A stretch of 64,000 nucleotides of DNA from Nissolia schottii. Its lineage: Eukaryota > Streptophyta > Magnoliopsida > Fabales > Fabaceae. The position numbers and the translations under genes are program-made. Shown here piece after piece: positions 36,755 to 49,919 of the stretch (position 1 is the stretch's first letter; each line of letters begins with the position of its first letter). Where the stretch lies: contig QANU01112879.1 in NCBI GenBank assembly GCA_003254905.1, positions 1 through 64,000 on the forward strand, written 5' to 3'. The notes beneath the pieces are model-generated. The model searched no databases. It saw only the letters and a list, made by a program, of their open reading frames with translations, and had not been told where the DNA came from.

Positions 36755-39700
36755 TTAATAAAAAGAAAATATTGGACTAAATTGGTTTATAAAATACAGA
36801 TAGAGAATCAACAAAAATAAAAAAATAAAGCAGCACCATAGCTTTTTAACTTTTCTAACCTTGAACAGAGTTGTTGCAAACGAATCGTCCCAAACTTGAA
36901 AGGTATTAAGTAAGTTGGACTTGGACCTCAGCTGCGAAGCAGCACCCATCTGCACTTTCCTCAGCCTATCCACTTCTGCTCTGTTTTTTTCTATCTCAAC
37001 TGAAAAAAAAGCAGAGACATTCTTAGGCACCACCCCGTTCCTTACCTAAAAAACAAGAGATTCTTTGGAGAAAAACCCCTCAACCATTGAGTAATATACA
37101 ACAAAAATGTGTCCAGTACACTAGTCTTACCCTAAAAATCACAAACACATAATATCACATGACACATTGACATACCAATTTTAAAATTTTACATAACATA
37201 ACATAACATATATATATATATATGTAAAATTAAATATTTATAATAATATCATAATACTTTTATTGATATCAAATTATTAATTTTTAATACTTTTTAAATT
37301 CTTTACAAAATATATAGAATATTCGAGGTATTTTTATTGCTAATACTCTATAATTTTCTAAATATCTATATTATTATAAATTATTTAATATTTAAAATAT
37401 TTTTTACTCGGACACAGTACGGACACGACTCAAAAAGAGTTCAAATATAGCTCGGATATGACTAATTATGAATTTTTTATTTGGACACTTTCAGACACGT
37501 GTGATATGTGTGTCGAATGAGTATCTTCGTTTGTTGGTGTTTGCGGTGTGTCAAATGCAGGGACACAGTAGTCTAAAGTGTCTATGCTTCTTAAGTTTAA
37601 CGCAAGTCTTATACTGGTAAATTACTTATGTATACATATTTTCATTAATAAATATAGTTATAATTTTCTTTTATAAATTAATAGTATTTAGAATTCTTTT
37701 GGACTCCAACTATTTTAACTCAAGTAAGTGGGTCTAGTACAAGAAAATAAATCTCCTATGTTAATTTTTTTCCCTTTTAAAACAACAAATAATTGTTATT
37801 TATAACACAAATTTCTAGTTAATTACTGTTATTTTGTGAGTTAGGCTATAAGACATGTATATAACTAGAAATTAATATATAAGTAATAGTGATAGGGAAA
37901 AAAGTCGAAGTACTTGATATTAATCACCATTCTCTCACTTTTGATTGCACTTTTAATATTATAGTAACTACCATGAAACACATTCAACAGTATTAAAGTT
38001 TTGGAGGTTTATCGAAGGTTTTATAGAGTAAATATCTCCTCCAACTAAATTTGTTCATTTAAAAAAAAATTAAATAAATTCGTTAAATTTTATTATTATT
38101 TTATGGTCGACATATTGATATGTTATATGATTTAATGTAAAAAAAATTAACATTTTTTAATATAATATTTGTGGAGATATACACTATAAACTCTAAACTC
38201 TTTACAAGTTGACTCTTTCAATGATTTGACTAGTGAAAAGTTTACTACGATCATATAAAATATTAAATAATGACAAAAATTGATGAATTTAATTTTAAAA
38301 ATTATAAAAAATGGACAAATTTAAAAAGGAGGATATTTATCCTATGACACGTGAAAAACCACATAAAACTGTTTCTTACAAAAACATCTAAGAATTCTTC
38401 CGAAAACTAAAAATAGAGAAAATGGATTAGACATGTCACCTTCTTGAAGTATTCTTTGCTTTTCACGAACAGCCATAAGTAGTTTCAGTTTATGCTGCTC
38501 AATTCGCAATGATTGGGCTGTAGTTTTATGTGATGCAATTTGCGGATGAAGGCATTCTATCTTCTCCTGCATGTATAGCGAAATTCCAAAATATCTTGAG
38601 ATATATGCTAGAAATTTTTATTTCCTCGCCATGAACAGCCACCCAAGTTAACACAGGCAGCGCATCATTTGCATGGGGTATGGAAAAAACATGGAAAAAA
38701 TCTTAATTTGGTTATGGTAGATTTTTATTTTAGTCAACTCCCTTCGTAACAAAAAAAACTCCGTCCGTGACGGAAAGTGATGGAGGGAATAATGTTATTG
38801 ACTTTTGCATTTTTTAAGGGACAATTTTGGCAAATTTTTTTGTTATGAATAAATTTGACTGAAGTGAAAATTAGCAGCCATAGAATTGAGAGTTTTTTTT
38901 TTTCAAAAAACATTAATCAGAATAATCACCCGGTAAGCTTTTGCTTTGCTTTCCAAGTCCTCCACATATGCATTTCTCCTCTCTCTGGACCTTTGAGCAG
39001 AATCTCGGTTTGCCAAGAGTCTGCCATCGAAAGATAATAAGTTATGCTAAAACCACATTTAAATATGCACACTAAATAGTAGCGGTGTCAAACAGGTCGG
39101 GCTTAAATTATGCATATTTTTATGATCCAGCTCATTTTATGGTCGGTTCGCGGACCTAAATGGGTCAGCCCGCTAGCCCGTTTATTTTTTTAAAATTAAA
39201 ATTTTGATCTATTTTTTATGATTTAAATACAAAGTTGTGAATAAATATGCGCAATTATTTTTAACTATTTTTTATCGTCTATTTATTAATTAATTAGAAA
39301 GAAATAGTTTAAATGGTTGATTGGGATATTATATTATCTTTTTTGTTCCTTCAACTATCTTTCTTGAAAGATATCAAATGCATTTAAATGTTATTTGAAA
39401 TCGATTCATGAATTAATACAACTTTCATTAATTAAATGACGACATATAACATTTATGTGAGTACTGTTATTGATCAGAAACACAATTGAAATTCTTTCTC
39501 GTAGATTAATCAATAATAAACAAGATTTGAAAGTATATATCAACTTGTAGGGCGTAGGTGAAGGAATAAAATCCAAAATTTATCAATATCTATATAATAG
39601 CACTTCAGTTGTATAGCAATATAAATATTATTAAGTAATTAAGCATAACAAATAGTTAAACATGCACAATTATAAGTAAACTCTTAAATTCCAAAATAAA

Positions 39701-41582
39701 ATTTAGGGTCCAAAATGAAACTTTTAAAAAATTAATTTTTTTAATAAATAAAAAAAATATTTCACGGGTTCACCGGCTAGCCCGTGGGCCTAGCGCGCTG
39801 GGCCAATTTTTTTTTTTCAAATTTTTATGGCCTATTTTTTGCATGTTAAGCCCGTCCATTTAACCAGGTAAACGGGTCGGGCTCATTTTGACAGCCGTAC
39901 TAAATAGTAGAATATATGCAAGGTTTAATCACCACAATTATATTTATGTCTGCAAGTAACAATTATATGGCAGAGGATACTCTCCTAGGTAAATTCCACG
40001 TGACTTAGTCAGAATATATGCATGTCAAAAGATATAAGCGTAAATAACTCATTTAATCTTAACATTTTTATTTTGATATTGATTTGATATTACAAAAAAT
40101 TGTAATAATTTAGTCTTAATATTTTAAAATTTGACATAAATTTAGTCTAACTATCAAGTGAACGAAATTAGTGTGATTTGATTATAATTAGACTAATTTG
40201 ATCTCAAATTGTAAAATGTTGGGACTAAATTGAAGTCGCAAATATTTTCATAATCAAATTGATGTCACAATGAAAATGTTACGACCAAAATGATTATTTA
40301 CTTTTATTTTACTTAAAAAATATATGTATATTCATTCATTTAATGAACCAAATACAGTGGAGTCATAAGACCAATGCATAAGAGAGAAGGTGAGATGTCC
40401 TAGTATTGTCGTAGACAATATTTAACTAATGCAAGGAAGGAAAATAACAAAATACAATAACAAACTAAGAAAATCAAAAAAATCTAAATTGTATATCTCC
40501 TCGAAATAACTAACACTATCAAGCGACAAAAATCCAAGGTTGTCGAAGGAAATTGTAGTTGCGTTTATTCTAGCCTGCCAGATGCCACTACTATTGGGGA
40601 ATAGACATGGAATGGCAAAAATAATAACTTCTGGACATCCTTCAATGTTTCCTTGGAAACTTAGTCCCACACCCAATTAATATCCAAGATCACCGGTGGG
40701 GGGTTGGACGATTCCTAGTAGGACAAACCACAATAACAATAATGAATCAAATCAAAATCACAATCAGGGAGGGAGAGGCGAGACCAAGGACAAGCACCAA
40801 ACTCCGTGGCGGCGGCGGCGTGGATGAGGGGCAAGGCTTGGAAGCATCGGTGGAGTACGTAGGGGCACACGTAGGCACCGGAAGCAGCACACGGAGGGAC
40901 CTAGGGGATAGCACACAGAGGCCACAAGGTAACCCGCATGCAGAGGCTACAGGATAACACACAGAAGCGATGAGGAAGCGCCCTAGGGAAAAGGGTGTTT
41001 GAGGGGGAGAGAGAGCGCTATTTTAATAATTTTATTTCATTTATCAAAATAATTATTTACTTATAATTTAATGTATATATAAAAAAAATATTAGGTCAAA
41101 TTTTTTATCCTCATTTCATTCAAGTTTTTGTAAATTAAAATGCACATGTTTAATTTTAAGTTATTCATTCCCCCTCCACAAAAATTAAAAAAAAAAAATC
41201 TTTGCGAGAATCGATTGAAATAGATATAAATATCTAAAGATTTGATACAATTATATACATACCTCTTGAGCCTCCTTGAATCCATTTCTGCTTTGGTGTC
41301 ATCATTATCAGCAACACCATTGCCATTAGTGTGGTTCTCCTCAGTTGATTGATTCTCTATGATAACATTGTGGTTACTGTTGCCATTTTCTTCAGGAGTA
41401 ATAATGCTACTGGAACACGTTGCAAGCCTGTGACGTGGCTTGGTTGCACTGCTGCTCATTTCCTCTAAGGGATTTTTCCATGGTTGAAACGATGAACCAG
41501 TGCCAAAAGGAACCTTAGCTGGGGCCCTCAGAGGTACAGGTTTAACTAGAGTGGATGATTTCTTTGTAATAAGATCTTCCAT
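36755..41582 (-). CDS. bZIP transcription factor, group-E-like, 4 exons (3' end uncertain)
   Basis: Nuclear DNA-binding dimer by family. Exons: 41582-41263, 39020-38930, 38566-38440 and from 36999; all borders GT-AG (acceptors GGCAG, TGCAG, TTCAG) and phases agree. Exon 1 encodes a 106-residue Ser/Asn/Pro-rich N-terminus. Exons 1-2 give the basic region RRLKRLLANRDSAQRSR followed by ERRNAYVEDLE, fulfilling N-x7-R-x9-L. Heptad positions then read L, Y, L, H, L, L. The tail VEIEKNRAEVDRLRKV resembles the end of group E (bZIP34/61) zippers, but the YVEDLE segment departs from their usual QYISELE. Exon 4 either ends at 36860 (donor AAG|GTTAGA), with a further exon not located, or reads on to a stop at 36755 through an odd hydrophobic tail (260 residues). 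The coordinates use the latter. Confidence 0.8.
39080..39899. mobile_element. Non-autonomous hAT element in bZIP intron 1
   Basis: 820 bp with termini TAGCGGTGTCAAA and, reversed, TACGGCTGTCAAA. It is flanked by a perfect 8-bp target duplication CTAAATAG (39072-39079 and 39900-39907), diagnostic of hAT insertion. Subterminal zones are rich in GGGTCGGGC / GCCCG. The interior is AT-rich with no transposase. It lies between bZIP exons 1 and 2. Confidence 0.9.
40043..40310. mobile_element. Second inverted-repeat element in bZIP intron 1
   Basis: Left end AAATAACTCATTTAATCTTA then AACATTTTTATTTTGATATT. Right end reversed reads AGTAAATAATCATTTTGGTC then GTAACATTTTCATTGTGACA. The arms remain similar for about 60 bp. 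Non-coding and wholly intronic. No target duplication resolved. Confidence 0.5.
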
Positions 41583-43373
41583 ATTCCTCACTAATTATCT
41601 TGTTAATATGTCTGCAAAACAAAGGAAATGACCAAGAGGTATTAGCATGAATTTTTTTTATCCAAATCATTAGTATCTAAAGTTTGTTGGACTCCAGCTA
41701 GTCTAATTTAAATTGGATTGACTTATTATGAGGTAAAGCTCTCCCGACGCTCGTTGGGTACTAGCATCAATTTAGACTAATCGAAGATCTGACGGAAAAT
41801 AAAATAGACATGTATTCTTACATCAGTGAAAGCAGAGGAATTCGACTACACTGACCTCTAGTAATTTCTTGATTATATATGTGTATAATGAGCCTATCAC
41901 TTTATTAATACATAGCAGATACACTGTATTTACCAGATGTGCCTTTTTCTAGGAGATTTCTTACCTTATATATCTCACTGAAATATTTGTCTTTATTTGA
42001 AAATTAAAAAACTTTTTGACCTGGATTAGTACAGAATTGTCCCTGAACTATATTTCATGAATCTAGTATGTTTGGTTATTGGATTGTGCAGTTTGGTCAT
42101 TTTCGTGCTGCCTCTTTAAAGGCACTTGATTCTATTTGCTTGATTGTGCTTATTTAAAATAGTAATTAATTGAGGCACCAGAACTGGTTTGGAAAGAAGA
42201 TAATTGCGCATCTCTTGCGTAGATTTGAACAAATCCACCCGTTTGTCAAACTCGAGTGGTTAAGTAAATTCAAATCATAAAAGTTTACATGCATAAATAT
42301 ATATATATATATATATAAAATATAGGCATTATACTTTATAATTAAATATGATTAAACGTTTTATTTATAATTGATATTAAACAATATTAACTTTATTATA
42401 AAATAAATAAAAGAATCATAAAATATACATTAATTCATAGATTAATCATGTTATACTTTATTTTATATATGTACTACTTTATAATTCTTTGTTACTTGCA
42501 CTTATAACTGGACTTCACTACTAGTGAGACTGATTAACCTAGTACTGAGTACATTGACTGCTCCTCCCAACACATTTTTTTTTCTCTCTAAATTTTAAAC
42601 TTGAGAACCTTTAAAAAGAGACGAACTTCCTTATCATTGGGCGAACTTTTGTTGGTTTAAATATAATTGGGTTAATAAGTGTTGATGCTTATTCATCTGT
42701 GAACTACTAATTCAAAATGTGAGATGCAGCCACGTGTTACTAGTTTCAAATATTCATATGTCCATCTGTCTTCAACCCCTTTGGATAAGAAGGAATTTAC
42801 TTCCTTCCAAATGGGGTTCTGTGAGATCTTAGATGTTAATTAAGGAACCAAATCTCCATATTTGTGAATGTACATATTGATTTTACCAAACTTGAGGTAT
42901 TGCCAACTAGACTATGCTTATGATGGAAGCAATGTATTGTGCCGAGTTGTATAGGAGATTAAATTTCTTGAGAAAAGAATGCTTGGTGCATCAGGGGTAC
43001 GAAAATTTTGTGTGGTGTTTTAAAGCAAAAAGTGTTGAAATGTGGTATTATAATTTTTTTTTACGTTTTTATACTTTTATAATGGGTTCATATGTATGTA
43101 TACATTTAAGTAAATAAAATAAACACTCTATTGGGCCATGGCCCATAGCACGATGCACGAACAGTGTCACAGTGGCCCCACGCCTGAGTCCCTAATGAGT
43201 GATGCTTCTACTGCCCACACACCACACACTAACCTAATTGTTTGGTGGTGGCTACCATGGTACCGGACCCATGATATGGTACCCCAAAATTAAGCTGAAA
43301 ATAAATGTCAAAATTACACAACATGCCACCACCCTACTTACTAGAAGTTTTTCAAAATTGCAAAAAGAGTCAC

Positions 43374-43408
<35 letters not shown>

Positions 43409-44662
43409 CATTTCTTTATTTTTAATTAAGCTAGTAGTAGTTTTGTCCATAGATATGACTAACATGTAGTCAAAATTATTTCCCCCACCCCTCTCTCATA
43501 AGGGATGATATTTGAGTGATAAATAAATTTAAATTTGATAGTAAAAAACCCTTTATGATGGATTTTATAGCATAAACATATTAAATTATAATAATTAAAA
43601 AAAGTCACTTAAAAAGTCATGCAGATAAAAAAATATGATTAAATAATTGTATAAAAATTGTACACCTGCATAGCAAATATACTGGTTTTTAAAAATCACC
43701 TCATTTTATATTAGAGTATCAGCATATGCTTCAAGGGTTATGGTTACATAGGTTCTATATTTACTTTGTTTACGATGATGACGGATTAGCATGAGAAAAT
43801 AATGGTAGATATTGAGAATGAATATTCCTAATGAGATGGGTGATCTCTTATTGTTAATCTCTTAATTTTTTGTATGAGACTATCTCATTGATTAATAAAG
43901 AGAAATCATACATAATTTTATGTGATAAAAAAACTCCTAATTAAGAAGATTCATTCATGACATTGTTAACATGGCCAAATATCATAATCAGAGTTTCTAT
44001 TAATCCCCAACACTAGCTGTCATCAAATTCCATCCGTAACTGCATGCCACAAAAATAGTAGGAACCATTTACGCTTATAGATGCTTTTGCACTAATATAT
44101 TTACCCCCCTCATCAGTCTACAAAAGGTTGACCAAACACACACACACACTCTTATAATTATCATGGATGGAATAGAATAATATATTAAGGAACCTATTTC
44201 AATGGGCATGCATTAATGCTCCATGACCACCCCCCACATGTTCCTGTTTCCCCATCCATCATCTTCGGGGAACATTTCCAGTACTATCCATTCGATCGGT
44301 TCTGGATCTCAGAGAAAGAAAAAAAAAAGCTAAAGTAAATGTAAATGTAAATACGTTTTTTCTAATTTTTTACAAAAGAAATTTAAATCAATAAAAAGGC
44401 GATTTATACTAAGGAATTGCATAATAAATAATGTTGGAAAGACGTTTAAGACAACTTTAAAAATATAGAACACGAATATACTTACATCTCTCTAAAACAG
44501 GCAACAGCACATTCTTAAACTTGCTATTAAGCAATGATTGCTCACACGTTAAACAAGCAAAGATATAATAAGAAATTAAGCCAAGTCTAGCAACGTAATT
44601 CAGAGTCACTGTTGTTTGTGCTTTGTTTGAAAATATTACATAACAAACCATAATGATACACA

Positions 44663-44702
<40 letters not shown>

Positions 44703-45080
44703 ATTTAATACGTGTGCTGCTGCAGCTTAGTAGCTAAGATTAAGATAATAAATGGCCGGGCACCACAATTACAAAGGATATGGAGCAGGTCATGACGTAC
44801 TCTAGCTCCTGTTCTTGCATTTCTCCATGGCTCTTGGTGCTGATGAAAAAGAAAATTAGTTTAGTTNGAGTTATTTTCCCCCTTATCTAGAAAAGCACGA
44901 TCATACGTAATTAGATATTATGAGTTAATACCCTCACTTAGTAAAGTAAAATAAAGTCGTTCGGGACTAGTTTAAATTAATAATGAATAAGAAAGACTTG
45001 TACTTTAAACTCATCACCTAAAGACCCCCCATAGCAACAGAATTATAAGTGAATGTAATTTAGTTATCCCTACAGGTTAC
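41583..45080. other. Upstream of bZIP gene; no gene, AT microsatellites
   Basis: Contains the presumed promoter and leader of the bZIP gene. Three AT dinucleotide runs occur at 42296-42317, 43377-43406 and 44671-44699. A 17-codon frame at about 44751-44804 (MAGHHNYKGYGAGHDVL) is Gly/His-rich but too short to judge. Ambiguous base at 44867. The rest is AT-rich intergenic DNA without a recognised coding sequence. Confidence 0.5.
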
Positions 45081-48000
45081 CTGTTGAGAATGCAAATTCT
45101 TATCCCCCATTTACTTATGATTCCAGGATAATATGATAAGCCATCGGGACAACCCCAGGGTGCAGACCCTGCGGACCAACACCACCATTGACCTAGTATC
45201 TAGAGCTGTCCCGGTCACCGTGACGGTGGATTTCTTGCGCGGCACTGAGGTACCATCAACTCCCACTACTCCCCCAGTTGAAGCACCCATTTCTACCTCT
45301 ACTCTAGCTCCGTCACCTGTCAATCCACTTGGACCTACAGCTCTGAACCACCCTCCAATATTGGGTTCCTACTATGGGTTCTCCATTATTCTCGATGATC
45401 CAGAGCTAGACTTGTCTGAGAGAATCATTCACGAGGTCCCAGTCTTAGTTTCTGATACGAATTTTCACGGCAAGTATATTGTGTCGTATAAGTAATAAAG
45501 TCAAGTATAATACACTCGGGTTGTCAATCGCACGAGGACAAATTAATTGCAAATTAATAGAAACTTATGAGTATTGAAAGAGAATGATGTTCTTGTTGAA
45601 TTGATACGAATAACAACCAAAAAATTTAAGAATTATAAAGACAATGAAAAAGGATAAAATTCCAATGACAAAGGAGGTTAGGGAACTTGAATTCACCTAT
45701 GGTAATTTTACTAATTTTAATCTTAGTTATTCAGTTCTTGTTTGACTTCGTTAACAATCAGAAATCCATTCTTAATCACTAACCTCTCTCGATAGTTAAC
45801 GATTTTCTTTCAACCTAACCGATCACCTAATCTCTTAGCATGAACAAGCTAAGCGAAAGCATTAGCATTCTATGATTTCTCTAACACAATTGCACAAACC
45901 GCACAAATTATCGCTAATTATAGCTAGGTTGTGGTTAACTCTTAATTTGCACTCTTGTACTACTTTTCTCAAATTGCATACAAGACTAAGGGTTCATATG
46001 ATTGATGATCAGGAAACCAAAGGATTAATGCATAGAAGAATTAACTTAAATGATAAATAAACAATTACCGAATAACCTCAAATCAAAATTATAAATTAAA
46101 CATAAGTTGCATCAAGACCCAAACCTAAAAAGGATTAGTTCATACTTGAATTACAAAAACAACATAAGATGATAAAGAGAGAGAGAGAAAGAGAAGAACA
46201 ATATATTAGAATAGCGAACAAGGAATGATGATACTCCTTGATCCCTTCGTAACTCTCAAATTCTATCCCAAAACTCTATTCTTAGTGATTTCTAGCTCCA
46301 GATGATGATTTTTCTATATTCTTCTCGTCCCCTTTTATAGCCTTATCCCCAAGTCATAAAGCATGTTGATTACGTGTCGGATTCTGTGTCGAGCTTGCAG
46401 AGTTACCATCCTAGCGCTCGAGTGCTGGAATTGGCTCTTGAGCGCCAAATTAATACATGTGTTGGTACTTGTTTTAATTCTGCATCTAATTCGGTGTCTG
46501 AGCTCGAAACATTATCGTCTTGGCGCTCAAGTGCCGACCTCTATTCGAATTCTAGTGATCGAGTGCCAAATGCAACACTTGGTCTCCAACCTCTTTGAGT
46601 GGACTTCTAAACGTTGGAACTTCAATGACTGAGTGCTCTGTACTTCTCCCAGGGATCTTGGGACCTGAAAAACCATGAATAAACCTACAATGGATGCCTA
46701 AAATGCATGATTTTTGCTATGTCTAAAGAGCAACAAATTTATTCAGGAATGCACTACATATGATGCTATAATGGCTAGAAAATGCATGAGTTAGTCTAAA
46801 AGAGACATGAAATGAAAATCAAACATAGCTCTCATGGGTTAGTCTAAAAGAGATCTTTAGGATGAATGATGTAATCAAATATGGTACGGAATGGATTTGG
46901 TAGTGTGGTGGTAGCCATTCTATATGGGACTATACTCCTTGTGAGTAGTGTGAAGATTATCATGAGTCAGGTAACTGTGAGGTTTACCGACAATGGCTCT
47001 ATATGTCACCTGAGGACCCACTATATCTGGAGGGTAATATTGAAACTCTAACAATTTATTTGAGGAAAAGGGTTCAAGAATTAAATAGCAAACTTCATGA
47101 AAATCAAGGATGTTCTTCATGAAAGTGAATTGGTAGCCAATTCACTGATAGAGCAATCCATTGAAGAACCAACTATTCTAGAAAATTCATCAAAGGATAA
47201 GAAGGAAGAGAAGCTTATGTTGATACCACTGAGCTCTCCTCCAAAAACTCCAATCTTCTATGATCCACCGCTTGGGAAGTTTAGTCAAGAGGATATAATA
47301 GCCAAGATGGAGAGTGTGGCTCAAAAGTTGTTGTCCACTGCCCCCTCTACAGTGTCCTTTGGGTACTCATGCTCATGTTATTGTTTAAAGACATAGAGAG
47401 AAGGAATCCAAACATAGGATCCTGACACCTCGTGAGTGGTAGAGGCACGTCCAACTTAGAGATAGTAGACCAAAGTGCTTGTTGGAAAACAACCCAACTA
47501 AAGGTAATTCTTAAATTTTATTTTTTACTTGTATACTTTTATCTAATCCTTAGCTATTTTCATGCATTGGGGACAATTCATGTTTTTAAATTCGGGGTTT
47601 AGAAAAATTTGCATTGCATGCATTTTTCTGTTTTTCTTTTTCTTAGCATTTTTTTTGGTTTTAAATTAAATTGAAAAAAAAATCATGTTGCATGTCATGT
47701 GAATGCCTATTGATGATAAATATTGTTGTGTTCCAATTCTTTAGTGATTAGGAACCTTTGGTGAAAAAAAATTGTGAAAATCACTTTGTGAGCACAAATC
47801 ATTTGTTAGCAACTGTAACTTATACACGTTTAAACTCTTAGGAGTAAGGAATGTCATGACTAAGAATTTGCATGTTGGTGTGATCGATGTTTGAGACGAT
47901 ACATGCAAAAATTTGGTTTGATTCAATTAGAAATAAACTCTGGTTACAATGGCTTTAGAGATGATCTAGGCATTGTTTGAGAAACTCAAAAAGTTGTATC

Positions 48001-48700
48001 TCACATCCCACCTTTACATATATTGCCCCCAGGTCCCCGATTGAAGCCTTGGCCCTGATGTACCACTTTGATTCTTAAATACCCTCAAGCCATTACTGTT
48101 AGATTTTCAGTTCATATGATAGGCCCCGTAACAAGAAAAAGCACCTCATGCTTCCCTCAAACAACGACTGTAGCATAAAAGGAGAAAAGTGACAAATTTT
48201 TTTTAAGTGAGCAAAGGATCCCTCGAACAAGGAATGAAGAAAACAAATTCTCAAGAAAGGACAACACTTGTAGGCGAGCGACCTCGTAGTACTTAAAGCA
48301 TGAGAGTGCCATCAACAAGAATTTGGCCAAGGGCCTCTTTATGTAATGGGCCTAGGAGCAATGGTTTCTCAAGTTGAGGGTAGGAATAGCCTAAATGACT
48401 TTTCCGACATACCCCCATCTAAGCCTAAATGTTACAAGCTTTATTAGACCTTTTGATCTTTAGTTCAGTAGAAATCAAGATGGTTATTAAAAGATGGGCT
48501 TAAATCAATTAAAAAAAAATAACCGGAGGCAAAACAGTGCCATTGGACCCTAATCATCAATTTTACAACACCCCAATGGTGTTGCGGCATTGACACGTGA
48601 AAAACTATGCTAGCACCAACGCAATTGCGCCCCTGGAGCTAGCGCCATTTTGCTGGTGTTGCTAGCCACCCTAAACAACAACGGAAAAGAAAAGATAGAG
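45081..48700. mobile_element. Probable Ty3/gypsy-derived region, decayed
   Basis: A mixed region with compact, GC-richer patches. 45133-45495 is an open frame of 120 codons with a Pro/Thr/Ser-rich centre and no recognised family. 46370-46640 repeats GCGCTYRAGTGC-like phrases. About 46930-47396 reads WDYTPCE, stop, CEDYHESGNC (a knuckle-like C-x2-C-x3-H-x4-C), then YLEGNIETLTIYLRKR, and, after a frameshift near 47095, ELVANSLIEQSIEEPTILE and AKMESVAQKLL: a gag-like accessory protein in pieces. 48540-48690 is GC-rich LTR-like sequence with GCTAGCGCCATTTTGCTGG. No integrase or reverse transcriptase was seen, so the assignment is inferential. Confidence 0.4.
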
Positions 48701-49919
48701 GACTATGAGACTAACAACTTGTGAAGAACACTTGTGAAACGATAACTCTCTTACTACTTTTAATAATTATACGATGTGGCATAATAATAATAATAATAAT
48801 AATATGTTGGACAAATATTTCCTGACTTCAAAACTAGGACAAATGTTTCCTGACTCCATCGTTTGTACTTGATTGAATGGAACAAAGAAAAAGACAAGGG
48901 AGTGATTTCAAACAAAACCATGAGGTCGATCGATTGCACTTGATTGAATGAAACAAAGAAAAAGACAAGGAATTGATTTCATACAGCGAACATATTTAAC
49001 GCAAAAGCATTGAATTTGGTTGCATGAAGAAATTTGGACAAAGCAGCTTTTTTTGCATTCGAAGTTGAAAAATATTGAAGAAAATCAACACCTGCGATCT
49101 TGCATGCATGATATCTTGTCATGTGTAATTACTCCATAGTATGTGCAAGTCCCTTCCACCTTCTGTAATACAAGCAAGTTTTATTCATTCGACATTTAAA
49201 AAGATCATTTGTCGATGGTAATAGCCAAAGTGATGTACCGCACTCACATACCGAGCACATTAATATTGGATACTATTAGCTATGTTAAGCAGTACAAGAA
49301 AACAATAGTTCATGTCTACCAAAAAAAAGAAAACAATAGTTCACGCTATTAAAGATTCGCACATATAGATTGATAAGGACTCGATCGTTTCAAGTAGCAG
49401 ATCCATTTAACGCAAAGCATTAAATTTGGTTGCATGAAGAAACCGCGACGTAAAGCTTTGCATTTGAAGCAGAAAACATGGAGAAAAATCAACACGCGTG
49501 GTCATGAATATTATTTAGTGATTACGTGGTATGCAATTACTCCGCATCATTTTAAAGTTAATAGAAGCGAGTTTGCTTTAAATGAGGAATTTTTGGAGTA
49601 TCATATATACTACTTGGTACAGAAATTATAGCATTTTAGAAACATTATATTCACTTCTTGTTAAAGAAAATATGAAAAACAAATATTATAATTTCCGTAA
49701 ATTGTAAGCTGTTTTCCAAAATTAATTTTTCCTCGTTTCTACTACTACTAAATGAAAGGAACATGTTAAAAATAGAAAAACCGCAATTTCTAACTGTTTA
49801 CTTTTGGCATAGAGAACAAGAACATATACAGGTACTAATTTGTACAAGCATACCTAGGGAAATTAACTCAGCATTACAAAGGAAAAGTGCTTTTTATATG
49901 CTTCTTAAGATATACTAAG
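48701..49919. repeat. Intergenic with short duplications
   Basis: An AAT microsatellite at 48781-48804. A direct repeat of about 48 bp (ACTTGATTGAATGRAACAAA, then GAAAAAGACAAGG) at 48862-48910 and 48933-48980. A second direct repeat (TTTAACGCAAAGCATTRAAT, then TTGGTTGCATGAAGAAA) at about 48994-49032 and 49405-49442. No gene recognised. The right edge should hold the 3' untranslated region of the BAG gene. Confidence 0.6.

Noticed and set aside
42914..43117. 67-codon plus-strand frame MLMMEAMYCAELYRRL
   Set aside because: No family match and its second half is AT-rich low-complexity; no splice context.
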